Positions 24,401 to 37,100 of a stretch of 64,000 nt of DNA are shown piece by piece. The stretch is from Sphagnum compactum (Eukaryota; Bryophyta; Sphagnopsida; Sphagnales): the NCBI GenBank assembly GCA_965153455.1, contig OZ234494.1:1860001-1924000 (forward strand), written 5' to 3'. The position numbers and the translations under genes are program-made. The notes under the pieces were generated by a model. It ran no database searches. It was not told where the DNA came from and saw nothing but the letters and a program-made list of their open reading frames with translations. The number at the start of each line of letters is the position of its first letter. Position 1 is the first letter of the stretch.

Positions 24401-27400
24401 CAACTGCTTTCATCAGCTCCTGGTAACAGACATTGGTCACTGTATGACATCTGACCATTATCACTAGAAAAAAGCAGTGCAAATTGAGAAAGTAGAAAAG
24501 AAAACACCAATATGCAGGAAACCAGAGACAACTATGAAAGAATGGGACTGTTGAATGATGAGGACAAACAAGGAAGATAAACAAGGTGTAGAAAATTCAT
24601 GATATCCCCATGAAAGGATTTCTCCTATCTGTCATGCTGCTCTGTTTTGCTTTGCATGGGAGCAGGAAAGCAAGCAGGCATCATGTAGTCATTGACATGC
24701 AACTGTCCTGTACCTACAGATGCCCCTTGACAGGTGTGAGGCAAAAGAGACATGCCGAAACAGGGAAAGAGGTTCTCAAGAGATTACCAGGGTGATGTGC
24801 CAATGATGTTGGACCAATCAGTTCGACAATGCATCTTTCCTTTCAAAGTTGCATGCTGATAGGCTCCACTCATTGTCATCAGATGAGCATATGGCCAAAC
24901 AACAGCAATACCCAGTATGACTGGAAACAGCTCAAAAATTGGTCTTTCTCGGACCTTCATGTGCTTCACATACTGCATGAAGAAATGAGAAGAAAAGACT
25001 GCATGTGTGCATGAGAGAGATTGTAGGATAACAAGTCATTAATGTAGAAATCTAGCAACATAATAATACAGGAAATTTTGGAACTTAGAGACCTTTCCAT
25101 GCAGCAGGAATATGTCAGTTTGAACAAATGAGAGAACAATGATTCAAGTGGAGTAGTACAAACACACTGCTACAGCATAAGTAAACTAATGGCTTGAATT
25201 CTGATCTTGATTACACAGTGACCATCACCTGGGAAAACAAGATGATAACAAACATCTGTGGAAGCCCAATCTCAATGCATTTACCAACCTGCAATAAGAT
25301 GTCAACTGCAATTCCATGAAATGCTTATGTTTACCTCATATCAAGCATCCTTCAAGAAACTTCTGAACCACCATGAACCAACATGATATTCTCATGAGTA
25401 AGACCTTTTTCCCAAGGAGCCTTACACCCCTTTTGGCATACTACTTGCATACATGGAAGAATAGACAGATGCATGTACAGGCCTTGGAGCTATCTGCCTT
25501 TCCTTCTTAAAAGAGCTTCCAAAAATCACACTTTCTCTGTCTCTTAAGAAGTTGCAACGACACAGGTTTTGGAAGCTGCAATGATACTGGTTTAGGAAGT
25601 TGCAATGAGACAGTGATTTTCAATGTCGAGAGCTGCAGGAATTTGGAAGTAAATACTTACACCAGGAAAGCCATATTCAAAGTGACCAAACCCAACCATG
25701 ATTATTGTGGGAGCAATCACAACTGGACTGATAAATCTGCAAGTAGAAGTATGCACAATCAAAGGACATCATAAGTTAGACACCAGCATCTAACAAGTTT
25801 CAATAAGAGACATGTAGAGATGGGAAAAACTTCTGTTGCTACAAAGTGACACTTGCAGCTCATACTTGGTAATGTGTGCAAAAATACCATCTTATTTGAT
25901 AGTAAGCAAATGCAACTAAGATTCAGAAGGCTGCAAGCACTTAGAATTAACAGAGAAGGCCTTTCGGCAGAGATACCTGGTGAGGATGCCCCATAACCCA
26001 CTGAAGCCAAGCACAATGTGCAGAATGGACGATGCAATAATTGCTCCTTGAACAGCACGCATGGTGGCATTAAACCTCTGCCCATTTTGTGCAACATGTC
26101 AAGGAAAGAAAGGGACAACATCAGATAAACACTCTTCCACAACAGCATCTTAGTCTTAGGCCAAAAATTTTAAGAGAAACAGATCTTCATGCAGGAACAT
26201 CTCTCATTAACCTATGACAGGATAGTTCCAAGCTGAACTTGGTTGGGGACCAATAAGAGGGATGGTACATCATGATCGTTAGCAATGATTAGCAGAGACT
26301 CTGAGTTGATGATGTTGATCGTGGGGATAATGAAGGCAAAGGATCCCCCCACTACAGTTGGCAGCCGAGTTCCAAATGTGGTCTGGAACAATGTGCTGAG
26401 GCCCGAGACAAACAAAATGGTCTGAATTACCCTCGACTTGTCAGCCTGCCATCTCAATCACTAGTCAGAAGCAGCCATATAAAAAGTACATATTGTTCAC
26501 GAGAATCTAATCTTCTGTGTCCACCAGACTAAGGAGCATAGAACACAGAATTGCAAGATAGATCCAGTTCAGAGAGATGGTGGAGAACAGAGAGAAAAGA
26601 TGTAAAACTTACGTCATCTCCTCCCATCATCGGAACCAGGAGGCTGGGAATCATTACAGATGAGCCAAGCACGGTCAGATAGTGCTGGAAACCAAGAGCG
26701 ATCGCCTCCGCTGTGCAGCATATCGCAAGTTTAAAACAGTATCTAACCACATCCTTTGGCAGATTCTAACGATCATGACCACTTGGAACGCTAAAGGTTC
26801 ACTACACACAGAGGGAAGTCGAGGCAGAGTAAGAACATTTAGCAGAAAAAGATAGCTTCTCTTGAAGGTCTACACTCCCATGAACAGTCAATTCGTGCTC
26901 ATCATCTCAATCACATCCTGTCAAATGCCCAAGAAGTGATGATGCATTCCTCGCAGTGAACTTACAACGCTTTGAGATCGGCCTAAAGAACTAATGCTAC
27001 CAGGTTAGAGCACACAGGTTATAAAATCACGCTGCCACTATCTCATCAAAGGTGCAACCGGAATGACGGCTGCTGGGAGTGAGAGCAGACTCCCAGCAGC
27101 CACCCGACAAAAACTTTTTGAAATCGGTTTGCAAAATAGTAACCAGGATGCTCATTTGCAGAAGAATGGACGATTGTCACAACCTAGCACTGGTGAGGTC
27201 ACGTAATTTTCTCACTTGCCGGAAGGTGTGGAAACTAAGCATTCCCTCAAATGGATAGTCACAATCATCCACAGCAAGGTTAGACACCGATGGACAGTGG
27301 CCTACGTGAAGGAGACTGATTAATTCAAGTGCTTCAAATTTCCAGTGTCTGCCAATTTTCTGAACTCTGCATCATGTCAGTGCGTGAAAAGGGAATCACA

Positions 27401-27715
27401 TCGAAGGATTTTAATTTAGTCCATGCTTGCTGGTGATCGAGTGATCGAGTTGCATTTATTCAAGTTAAGGCATTCAGTGCAGCGTAAGTGTAAGAATTTA
27501 AACGCGGAACCTATACACCATTAGGGGAGAAAGCAAAGAGCTATGTACATACGCCAAGGCGGGTTGTCATTGATGCAATACTTGAGTTCAGGAAGCTGCT
27601 CTTGACAAGGATGGTTAAGATCTTCGGGCTTCGGCTGTCCAGGCTGTCCGAGGGGTGTCTGCAGCGAGCCCGGCATGGCGGCTGCTGCTGCTTGCGGCAG
27701 CGGACCCCCCGCCAT
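21431..27715 (-). CDS. nucleobase-ascorbate transporter (NAT/NCS2 family)
   Basis: Fourteen exons: 27553-27715, 26613-26710, 26269-26445, 25977-26077, 25661-25736, 25229-25288, 24788-24972, 23869-23965, 23667-23753, 23395-23453, 23045-23136, 22537-22614, 22252-22412, 21431-21637. All splice phases agree and give 546 residues, the normal length of plant NATs. I prefer ATG 27715 (MAGG start, G at -3 and +4); in-frame ATGs at 27730 and 27826 would add 5 or 37 residues. Family marks in order: PPWPEAIALGFQHYLTVLG, FGTRLPTVVGGSFAFI, VWPYAHLMTMSGAY, WPLQWGAPTFDARHAFG, the NAT signature VENIGLIGITRVGSRRV, and C-terminal LWWDKFRNF and FYRLPLGLNKFFPPT. It should have 12 or so membrane helices and carry xanthine, uric acid or other purines by proton symport at the plasma membrane. 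Substrate is inferred from family only. Confidence 0.95.
25548..25617. repeat. intronic tandem repeat, three units of about 27 bp
   Basis: Three imperfect copies built around GAAGTTGCAA and GAAGCTGCAA lie in a row inside intron 5 of the nucleobase transporter gene. They do not touch the splice sites. Confidence 0.55.
27068..27101. repeat. perfect 13-bp-stem hairpin in transporter intron 1
   Basis: GGCTGCTGGGAGT (27068-27080) is followed by an 8-nt loop and its exact reverse complement (27089-27101). It is GC-rich and stable and lies inside intron 1 of the nucleobase transporter gene. It may be a structured intron element or a relic of a tiny foldback insertion. Confidence 0.75.
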
Positions 27716-28660
27716 CGCTAAGAACTCCATGTTGCCTGATTTTTTTCCAACTCCGTTCTTGCTCAACTGTCCTGGTTCCTTCTTCCGGCACTTCTCGATT
27801 GAATCTACGAATGCAGCTCCACACATGCGCCGCTTCAAATCATTTTCCGCAGCTTCTTGCCATGTTATATAGAAAATATGAGCCAGCCCGTATATAATTC
27901 AAGCAAGGATCTTCTTCCTCTGCCAAGAAACATCCTCCATTCACATACGAAATAATGCCAAAAGTCTCGGTTTCAGGGTACACATTTCCCACCACACTCA
28001 CTTCTCCGGATCTCCGAAGCTTCAACAGTTTACCCAATGGCCCAATTCAGCTGCACCAAGAGGACAAACATCACCCGATCCTTCCACGCCCAAGAAAAAC
28101 GCCACCCTTCAGACAGTACAAAGATCACCACCCACATTGTTTCTCCTCTAAACCCCAGTTGTCGTGTTGCAAAGCAATATATCCATCATCTTCAGAGGAT
28201 ACCATTACAGTGCAAACTGTAATGATATTCATTTCTATTAGCAGACGCAAACTGGATCGGTCCAAAGAAGAAAGAAAGCGAGGAGAAGACCGAAACGGAG
28301 AATGAGACAGAGAACCCTCTCTCCAACCTCCGGAATATCCAAGGGAGAAGTCCAATAAATAAAAGACACGTGTGAAACGAGACGCTGGCTGCCAACGGTT
28401 TTGGGATCCAGTTACAGGGACATTTCGCTTTCACACTTGACAGCTGGGTCTCGCCATGCTTTGTCTTTTGTTCTTTTAAGTTCTATGTTCACACGAGGTA
28501 TCCCTTTCGGCTTGATTTACCCAGCACCCACCAGTGCACCATCCAAAAAATCCCGTTCTGGGATTTCATGGAAGGGATGAAACTATCCCCCCGGGGTCAG
28601 TTTACTTGGTCAGTTTTTATATCACTTTTTTTTCGGCCCACCCCTGACCCCAAGTTTTTT
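27716..28660. other. 5' flank of the nucleobase transporter gene
   Basis: This is promoter and probable 5' UTR of the minus-strand transporter. The transporter frame stays open to about 27838, with an in-frame ATG at 27826. Beyond about 28440 the sequence loses the gene-island composition and passes into T-runs. No other gene is evident. Confidence 0.5.
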
Positions 28661-28682
28661 TTTGGGAAGCACCTACCTACCC

Positions 28683-28710
28683 TCCAAACCTAAACCCTAA
28701 ACCCTAACTC
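28683..28710. repeat. interstitial telomere-like repeats
   Basis: Three to four units of CCTAAAC or CCCTAAA follow one another, the complement of the plant telomere motif TTTAGGG. They are flanked by ACCTACC-rich sequence. Short copies like this are common at double-strand break repair sites and in plant promoters. Confidence 0.7.
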
Positions 28711-29120
28711 ACCTAACCCCTTCTTCCTACAAACTCACCTACCTCTCTCATCTTGTTGGCCCCCTCCCCACCCACCTCCTTTTGCACTCACTTCCATCGC
28801 CAAAGCTTGAGTAGCTCAAAGCTTTAGGAATGATGCTCGTCTTCAGGAGCTTCAATGTGGTGGCCATTGGAGCACGAAAGCAAGAGGAGCAAGGAGCTTC
28901 AAGAGTGCTGCTCGTCATCAAAAGCTTAAACATGGTAGCAATAGGTGCGTGAAATCAAGAGGAGCTAAGTGGGAGCTTGAAGGTAAGCTCCCTTCTCCTC
29001 CTCCTCGTTCATTTTTTGCATTCTTATTTTTCTTTTTCTTTTCTTTATTGCGAAGAATACGACGATGGCAATGTCGTCGTGTCGTCGTCGTCCTCTTCTT
29101 TTGCTTTGCAACCATGAAAA

Positions 29121-30284
29121 ATGACAACGAACAACTACACTACTTATCATCCTTTTCTTGTGGTATTGTTGCAAATAAGATGACCATGGGGAAAAATGAC
29201 GATGAGCAACATAGCTGCTCATCATCGTTCTCATGTGGTTATGCAAGAGTGAAAGAATGACAATGATCAGCCACACTATTCATCATCATCCTTTTTTCCT
29301 TTTTTTTCTTTTTTGCAACTGTGAACAAGGACAATGAGTGCAACTCATCATCCTTTTCAAGTTTCAAAATACGTGCAAGTAATGACGACAAGTAACGTTG
29401 TTGTTTATCATTGTTTTAGTTCTTTTCCAAAAGAAAGAACAACGAGCAGCTGCCCTGCTCATCATCATCCTTTTTTTTCATCATTCTTTCTCTTCAAACA
29501 GCCCGGCTATTCATCATCATTTTAATTCTTTTCCAAGAGAAAAAACGATGATGAGCAATCGCACTGCTTGTAGTCATTTTTATTTTTTTTGTTTGTAACT
29601 ATGAAGGAAGACGATGAACTGCACTCGTTGTCTTCTTCAAGTTTCGAGGTAAACATTCAGTAATGAAAGGTCATTGACAAGCTTTTGTTATTGGGCGCAA
29701 GCTGACAATGAACATCCTATTTTTCTTTTGGCAGTTCTGAAAGAGGACAACGAGTTGTGCTCATCATCCTCTTCAAGTTTCGAAGCATGCATAGGTAACA
29801 ATGACAAACAACATTGTTGTTTGTCATCGTTTTAATTCTTTTCCAAGAAAAAAGAACAACGACGAATAGCCGCGTTATTCATCATCATTTTATATTTTTT
29901 GTTCACAACTATGAAGGAAGACAACGAACTGCACTTGTCGTCCTCTTCAAGTTTTGAAGCAAGTGTTCAATAATGAAAGCTTGTTGACAAGCTCTCATTA
30001 CTGGGTGCAGGCTAACAATGAACATCTTTTTTTTTGTAGCTATGAAAGGGGACAACAAGTTACATTCGTCATCCTATTTGAAACAAGCTTTAGGTAATGA
30101 CAACAAGCAACATCACCACTTGTCATCAGCCCTTTTTTTTTTTTACAAATGTGAAAAAGACGACAATTACAACTCATTATCTTCTTCACAACTACAGAGT
30201 AAGCGCCACATAGTTATTTCCAAGGTAAAAAACATGGGTGCTCATCTTGCGCTATATAATGATGAACGCGACAACGTTCATCAT
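29121..30284. repeat. array of about 18 short inverted repeats (hairpin minisatellite)
   Basis: Roughly every 50-110 bp a purine-rich arm of the form (A)ATGACAACGAGCAnC is followed after a few bases by its complement GCTGCTCATCATC. Clear cases are 29201-29208 with 29216-29223; 29801-29812 with 29816-29827 (12-bp arms, 3-nt loop); and 30259-30268 with 30275-30284 (10-bp arms). The sequences between the hairpins are T-rich. Part of the array also repeats at a 310-bp period (29526 against 29836). Open frames here are His/Ser-rich artefacts of the repeat. I know no named family that fits. Confidence 0.75.
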
Positions 30285-31880
30285 CATCAATTTTTTTCAT
30301 TTACTACTTGTAGGCTCCTAGTGTTCCTCTGCTTTGCATCTACACAGTTGGTGAGAGAATGGAAAATGAACCAAGAACTAAAATAATGCATGTTATGTTG
30401 TTTGTGTTTTTGTTAAATGCAAATTCGAAAGAAAGCAATGGATGTTGGAGCAGATCAACAAGTTTCAACAAATGTTATAGATGGCATGGGAGGTGTCATG
30501 AATGAAGGACATTTAAAGGCTAGGGTGATGGGACATAAGCAAATGTTGAGAATGTGGTGTCACCAAAAAGAAAGGAGAGATTTTTTCTCTGTGTGTAAAT
30601 CCCTAATGTTGGGTATACATACTCAATAGGAATTTTTGAAATCTTCCTGAGTTAGAAAGAAGGTTATTACAAGTATTATCTCTACATCTATATCCTTACA
30701 AACACCAAACTTTATTATCTTAGTTCTATGGACCTCAAGGGATTAGATCTCTCTTGATTTCCTTTCAAGGAGCCAACTGGTTACTTAATGAGAGTGGTAG
30801 CTCACACTTCAACAACAGAAATCCCACAAATACAATCCCGACATCATCACATGGTTCCTCCCACAAATTGGACAGAAACTCAGAACAGAATAGGTGAGTA
30901 ATCTTATACACTTCATAGTATCCCTTTGTTCCCAAAATCCTCGGAGCTCCCATTATCCAGCATATACTCTCTTCTCATAATGACCACATTGCACATTCAC
31001 ATTAAGACCCCCAACTTTCAAAGATGAGGCTGCCTCAACAACCACTCCTGTATCCTTGACTCTCTCATCATTTCCCTTGTGTTGATCCCTAAAAATGAAA
31101 ATGCTAGACCCCTTAATCTCTTTTTGACGTTCTTGGCACAGTGGAAGATCAAGCATCAGGGTTCTTGATGAAAAAGAAGTCCAGATCAACTTCTGCACCA
31201 AACTGATTACAATCCAAATCCAAAATCAACTCCACACTTGTTGGTTATCATAAAATCTAAAAACTTAGCTTCATCCCCTCGCTAAAAGTCTGCATTCCTT
31301 CTCCTCGGCCAACTTTATATAGCTTGTCTTTTCTCCACCACCCTTCGCTCCCCTGAAAGCTCCCATCAATCCTCCACCAGAGCCGTGATTCACACAGCTC
31401 ATAAATTGAGCAGCCAAAATCGTGTTCCATCACTAAAACCAGTTCACCAAGATCACTCCACAATAACCTGCAAAACAACAAACCAAGCCAAAGACAGAAA
31501 AACTAGAAAATAATTTTTTTGGCGCCCTTGAAACATCACACCTCTAACAGTTCTACCGCAGAGCTGAATTAGGGTTTTCTGCTTTCATCCACATAAAACG
31601 TTTAACATTGTTTTTAAGTCACAGTGGTTCCATTGGTTGCAAATGAAATTATTGAAGAAGAAGAAGCGAAAGTAAGTGAAGATGTTGGGGAAACATCTAA
31701 GGGAGATGTTAATTAAATTAAGATGGATTTGGAGAGAACTATTTTGATGATATAGGACCAAGAAAATGTAATTTCTATTGTTCCATTATTGGAGCAAGAG
31801 AATGCAATGAAGATGTTGAATCTCATGCACATATTGATGGAGGTGACATAGGCATTGAACTTCACTTATTATAATTATTA
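30285..31880. other. intergenic, no recognisable gene
   Basis: Short ORFs on both strands (for example 30417-30629 plus and 30953-31201 minus) have no domain signal. The sequence between 30900 and 31500 has a more even base composition and could be a decayed element, but no motif confirms this. Confidence 0.4.
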
Positions 31881-32027
31881 CCCCACCCATCCTCTTAAGT
31901 GGAAAGGATGTGTGGGGTTTTTTTTGTCAAATTTGTGATTGTAATACCTTCCTTAATTGTGGTCCTTAAACTTCTTCATGCCCCACCTTCCTTCTCCATG
32001 TGAAAAGGTGGGTGGGGCATTTTTTTT
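31881..32027 (+). repeat. two adjacent terminator-like stem-loops
   Basis: Hairpin 1: CCCCACCCATCC (31881-31892) pairs with GGATGTGTGGGG (31906-31917) and is followed by T8 (31918-31925). Hairpin 2: GCCCCACC (31980-31987) pairs with GGTGGGGC (32011-32018) and is followed by a T run (32020-32027). The two units are about 100 bp apart and look duplicated. They resemble intrinsic terminators, but in a plant nucleus they could at most act on RNA polymerase III or be foldback relics. Confidence 0.6.
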
Positions 32028-32324
32028 GGGTTTAAATCTATAGGCAATAACTTTAGGCTTTGTAGGTGATATTGTTATATTTAAGATTTGCTTCATTTTC
32101 TGCAAATTTCAATACTATAGTTTAACAATACCTTCATCTTGTGTTTTTGTTCTTTTTTCTTTCTATATAATACCCTCATCTGGTGTTTTTTTCTTTTTTC
32201 TTAGATTGTGCAATACCCTCATTTTATATTATAGTCGTATATCTATCTATGTAATACCTTCGTTGTTTAGGGGATAAGCTTCATCTAAAATATTAAGTCT
32301 CACATTAAGTTTTTTTTATATTTT

Positions 32325-33230
32325 TTGGTTTCAAATGCGGTTGCCCCTCCCCCGGTTGCCATAAAAGGTGTCCATTGGGCAAATGATGGGCCCAAGTTTG
32401 CTTGTAAGGTTGATAGGTGCAATGCATCCTATGCAGCCAAGTACAATTTGGTGTGGCATTTGCGAGCGCATCACAATGTTACCATGGAACCAAGCAAGCC
32501 CGAACGCCCATCTATTCGGAAGCAAGGCCCAAGGGTTCAAGATCACATGGCAATGCATGTGCAGGTCTTGAATAACCCTTTGGCCCAATCTTGTCGCAAT
32601 GAACAAAAGGTTATTAGGCTAGGGGGCATGCATTCTTGGAGTGGGATAGGTTCCAAGTTGATTTGCAATACACACTTGAGGTGCCTAAGCCCGCACTTGT
32701 GAAGGTAGCCTCTAACCACATTCTTCAGCTTTTTGACATGATTGCATGGGGTGTGGGGGCCATCCCTCTCAATGTGTAAGCCAAGCTGGAATGCAATGAG
32801 GACCTTGCACTTGTGATTGAAATGATTCGAGCCGAGTATACAAAGGCATTCAAAGGCACTTGCATGGAACACGACTAGAAGTTTGCATCAAATAAGACAA
32901 TGTGTCGTAAGGAAATTGGCCTCTTTTTGCAATACCATGATAAAAAATAATTCATGGTCAGTAAGTTTCTAACAATGCCATACTGAATTTTATTTGAATT
33001 CTAGGTTTTAGAATTCATATGCAATACTTATTATATTATGTTGTTTGTTTTAGGGTTTGAAACACCACCAAGGAGGTGTTTGTGGTGGATATTATGGATG
33101 CAGCATTAGCCAATCGACGGGTTTTTACGCAATGGCACACCTAGGATGTAGAGGTTGTATCAGTGCGGTACAAGAGGGCCAATGGGATCCCATCCGCCTC
33201 CGGTAGTGACATAGATTAGATTATCCCGTA
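32325..33230 (+). pseudogene. decayed ORF with one C2H2 zinc finger
   Basis: An open frame of about 125 codons (32325-32702), without an ATG before the finger, contains C-x4-C-x12-H-x3-H (CKVDRC ... HLRAH). Downstream the frames continue as protein-like pieces interrupted by stops, such as HILQLFDMIAWGVGAIPL near 32710-32770, IEMIRAEYTKAFKGTC near 32818-32862 and VFVVDIMDAALANRRVF near 33075-33125. This looks like a dead gene or transposon-encoded protein. The family is not recognised; a degraded retrocopy of a finger gene is the main alternative. Confidence 0.45.
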
Positions 33231-33554
33231 ATTTATCCCACTTTTGATTAAGGTGTTGTTTTGGTCTTCAGGATTTTGGGTAACAATTAGTTTTTGAGGC
33301 AACCACATGTTCCCCAATTTAGGTTGGGGTTGTTTTGGACTTGGGCATTTTTTGCACATTTTTGTAACAAATGTCACCCCTGTTTTTTTATTTAAGGCAT
33401 TTTACTTCCATTTCGCACCATCTTGTGTTAATAATTACAAATACATTCTCACATATTCTTATATGTATGTTTGATAAATTTATCAAAACAATGATTGTAG
33501 TCTTGCACTCAAACCAAAAAATCTTTCTTTACCCCCCAAAATTAGAAATTCAAA
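33231..33554. other. intergenic, nothing recognised
   Basis: AT-rich sequence with T-runs between the finger-protein relic and the first satellite block. No gene or element boundary is visible. Confidence 0.4.
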
Positions 33555-34190
33555 CTAAAAAAAAAAGCAATACCCGCATGAACGTATTCTATAAACACCA
33601 TGGATTGAATTGTTTTGGTCCAAGCTATTGGAGGGGTATTGCTTGTGCCCATAAATATTCAATGCACATGTAATACCCCTATTAAGGTATATTAAAAATC
33701 CTTTGGGTTTTATAACATATTTAAAGAATCCTAGAAGGGTATTGCATAACCTTAACAAAACCTAGAAAGAATACAATACCTTCATGAGGATATTCTATAA
33801 ACAATATGGATTAAATTATTTTGGTCCAAGCTATTGGAAGGGTATTGCTTGTGCCCAAAATTACTCAATTGGTATGTAATACTTTTGTTAGAATATATCG
33901 AAAATCTTTTGGGTTCCATCACATATTTATTGAAACCTGGAAGGTATTACTTAAACCTATAAGGAAATCAATACCTTATTTGGGGTAATCTACAAACACC
34001 ATGGGTCCAATTATTTTGGTTAGTCTATCAGAGGAGTATTGCTTGTGACTAGAAATATTCAATTCACATGCACTACCCCTCCTCAAGTATCCCATAAAAC
34101 CTTTGGGTTCCATAACATATATTTTGAAATTTGGAAGGGTATTGCATAGCCCTATCAAAACCTAGAAGGAAAGCAATACCCACATCATTT
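33555..34190 (-). repeat. 200-bp satellite, left block (three units)
   Basis: Units start near 33590, 33800 and 33990. Each contains CCATGG-type text, then ATTATTTTGGT, GGGTATTGC and a TTTGGGTTCCATAACATAT-like segment. The same unit appears as its reverse complement at 38750-40735. On the minus strand each unit leaves an open frame of about 60-67 codons of similar sequence. Confidence 0.8.
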
Positions 34191-37100
34191 TGCAATAATA
34201 CATAAACCATGAAACAATTTTTTTTTTAAAAAAAACTTATTCCATGCTCATTATATCATACTAAACATGTTGATTCAAATAAATAAGGGTATTACAAAAT
34301 TCTTCACATTGATGGTAAAATGTCACTTGAACAAAGTTATGTAATTGAAATGCAATACCTGCATCATCTTGGGATATGCATTCACCATGAAACTTGGAAG
34401 GGTATTGCATAACCCTACCAAAATGTAAAAGGAATAAAATACCACACCATATATTCTAAACCATGATACAAATGAAGGTACTATCAAGTTCGTCACATTG
34501 ATGGTAAAAGGTAATGAAACTATCACTAAAATGAAGATATTGTAGTTACACTTCAAAACTTTCTTGAAGTAAAACCTTATACCATCAATGTAGCAAATAT
34601 TGCAATACCTTCATTTACATATACCAGCAATTTTGCATTGGTCCATTAAACGATTCTTACCATTTATGAGTTTGAAAATGTCTTTCAATTATATTTAATG
34701 TTTATTTAAAAAATTTAACATGAAATAATCATTAAGATATTATATGTATAAGAATGAAACAATAATAATAAATCCACACATTAATTAATTAAATATATCT
34801 TTTTTGATATATTATAAAATAAATTTTACATAGAGGTAAGAAAATACATTGAGTAAACATACATGATATTAGGTACTTATATTTCAAAATTCAATTAAAA
34901 CCTTGATTCTTAAACCTTAACCCTAAACCTTGATTGAAGGAAGTCAGGGTTCTAACTAAAGGAATTTTTTATGTTCCAAAACAAAAAGAACAAGGAGGAT
35001 GATTTAGTTAATGCTAGGGTTGATGAGAGATGCCTATGGCTTGCCTGGGAATATTCATCAATGATACAATGCATTGCTATGTTGCAAGAAATTCTATTTG
35101 CATTTTAGAGGTAGCATAGCTAAACAATGTAAGAGGTCCTAATTCTGCAAGGAGGGAACAACGGATGTAGTTGGCAAGTGACCTTATGCAATACCAAATT
35201 GTATGATCATTAGAAAGCATTTGCAATGGACCATTGCCTAAAGAAGAAAGTGTTTACTCTTATTAAAATAATTGTTTTGATGTCCATTTTTTTATGATTT
35301 TAGTTTTGAAAAGCCAATCCCTAGAGGTTTATCAAGCCCGAGACTAAAGCAACAACTTTACTATATTCAATTAAGGCAGGATGATGACATCATTGAATCA
35401 GGGGTATTTGAGAAGCAAAAACCACCTGGAGACTATGATGCATGAAAATGGAGCTTTGGCACATTCACCCAATGTCCAAAATGATCCTACTACTTATCTT
35501 TGATCATCATAAACAAGTCAGTCACATGAGGTAACATATAGATCATATGCATTAAGGACATGATTTCTACCAACCATTTGACTAGCTACCTAATGCCCAA
35601 GTCTTTTCCTGAATAATCTATTGTATTTTTTTATTGAAGAATCAATTTGATGATCTAGGTGGTGAACATCTTAAAATAGTTCCATTCACAGCAAAATCAT
35701 TGTTGTGCTCAACGAAAGTTGGAGGATTCAACATCTTCATGCTTGATGTAGTAGTAACTTAATCACAATAACTATAATGTTGTCTAACTCTTTGGTGGAT
35801 TCAATCTACACAAGGAGTTGCACCGTTAAGTCATGTTCAACTTCTCAACGTGTCGAGAACATTGCATAACAACTTGGCCTTCACAAAGTTTTTGAATCCA
35901 CACAAACTTTGGCATGGTTTCCAAAAGCTTACGAACATTTTCATACCCAGTTATTTTTTAGTTCAAATCACACCCAAAACTATATTTCAAGGTTTCTTGG
36001 AAGCTTCCAGGAGCAAACCCTCCTCTATGAACAAACAACAACTTGAACATTAACTCCTCGTAGTTAGCTATCATCTTTAGAACACTATGGAAGTTAGTTA
36101 TATTGTAGTTGTTTTTCTTTGTTGTTACAATGATAGTGATGTGGTGGGAGATGGAGAACGTACCTCCTTCGCCCTATGATTTATTGGAACATTCCCATGT
36201 TCTTCTAAAGCACACTTTGGTTCTCCACCACAAAGAGAATTTGGGCTTGTTCAATGTGCAAGCGCTTATCCAAGTGCTTGCATATGGGTGCTTGAAAATA
36301 TTATCTAAAATTGTCTATATAATTGTCACCCAATCAGGCATCTGCTTACAACATTGTTGCTACATTTCATCACATTTGGTAAAAAAAACTCCACCTTGAA
36401 TATCTTGTCAATTTGATGGGTAGAGAATCTCCGACAAATTGGACAATACGCACTTCCTTTTTTCTTGTTTGCTTGCTAATCAGAATAAACATGATAGTTG
36501 TGTGTTTGTTGTGCAGTTAATGTGGGACATTACCTAATGTGGAGGAGTCGGAGGTTACATCTAGTACAAATTATAAATATTCATTGCCAGTATGTTGTTA
36601 CAAAATTCCAAAGGCTCATATTAGAAGTAACAACTTACATAATTATATATTAATTTCATGGTGCATTATTTTCATTTTTCATTCGAAGTTTTACAATTAT
36701 ACCTAAAGAATTTGACTAACAACTCATTTGGACTACAACCCATTAATTATGGCCATTGATGAAGTTATTACCTTAAGTTTGTTGTTGCAAAATTTGCAAG
36801 TGATATGGTGTGATAATGTCTTGATTTTGAGTCAATTGATTAGGCAAACAATTTTGAAAGGTTTTAAAACTTGCCTATCATTTCACTGTACATGTTAAAA
36901 AATTTTGTTTTCATGAGGTCACTGCATATCAATAGGTATTCAAAGAAAACCACAATAAAAAAAAGTTTTAAAAGATTACAAAATTTGAACCAAATTTGGG
37001 TTCTCAAAAACTCTTTAAACTGGTATTGCACATTCAATGTTACACACATTAACCATGGCATTGGCAATGCTTTCAATGGGTTGATGATTTCTAGAAAAAT

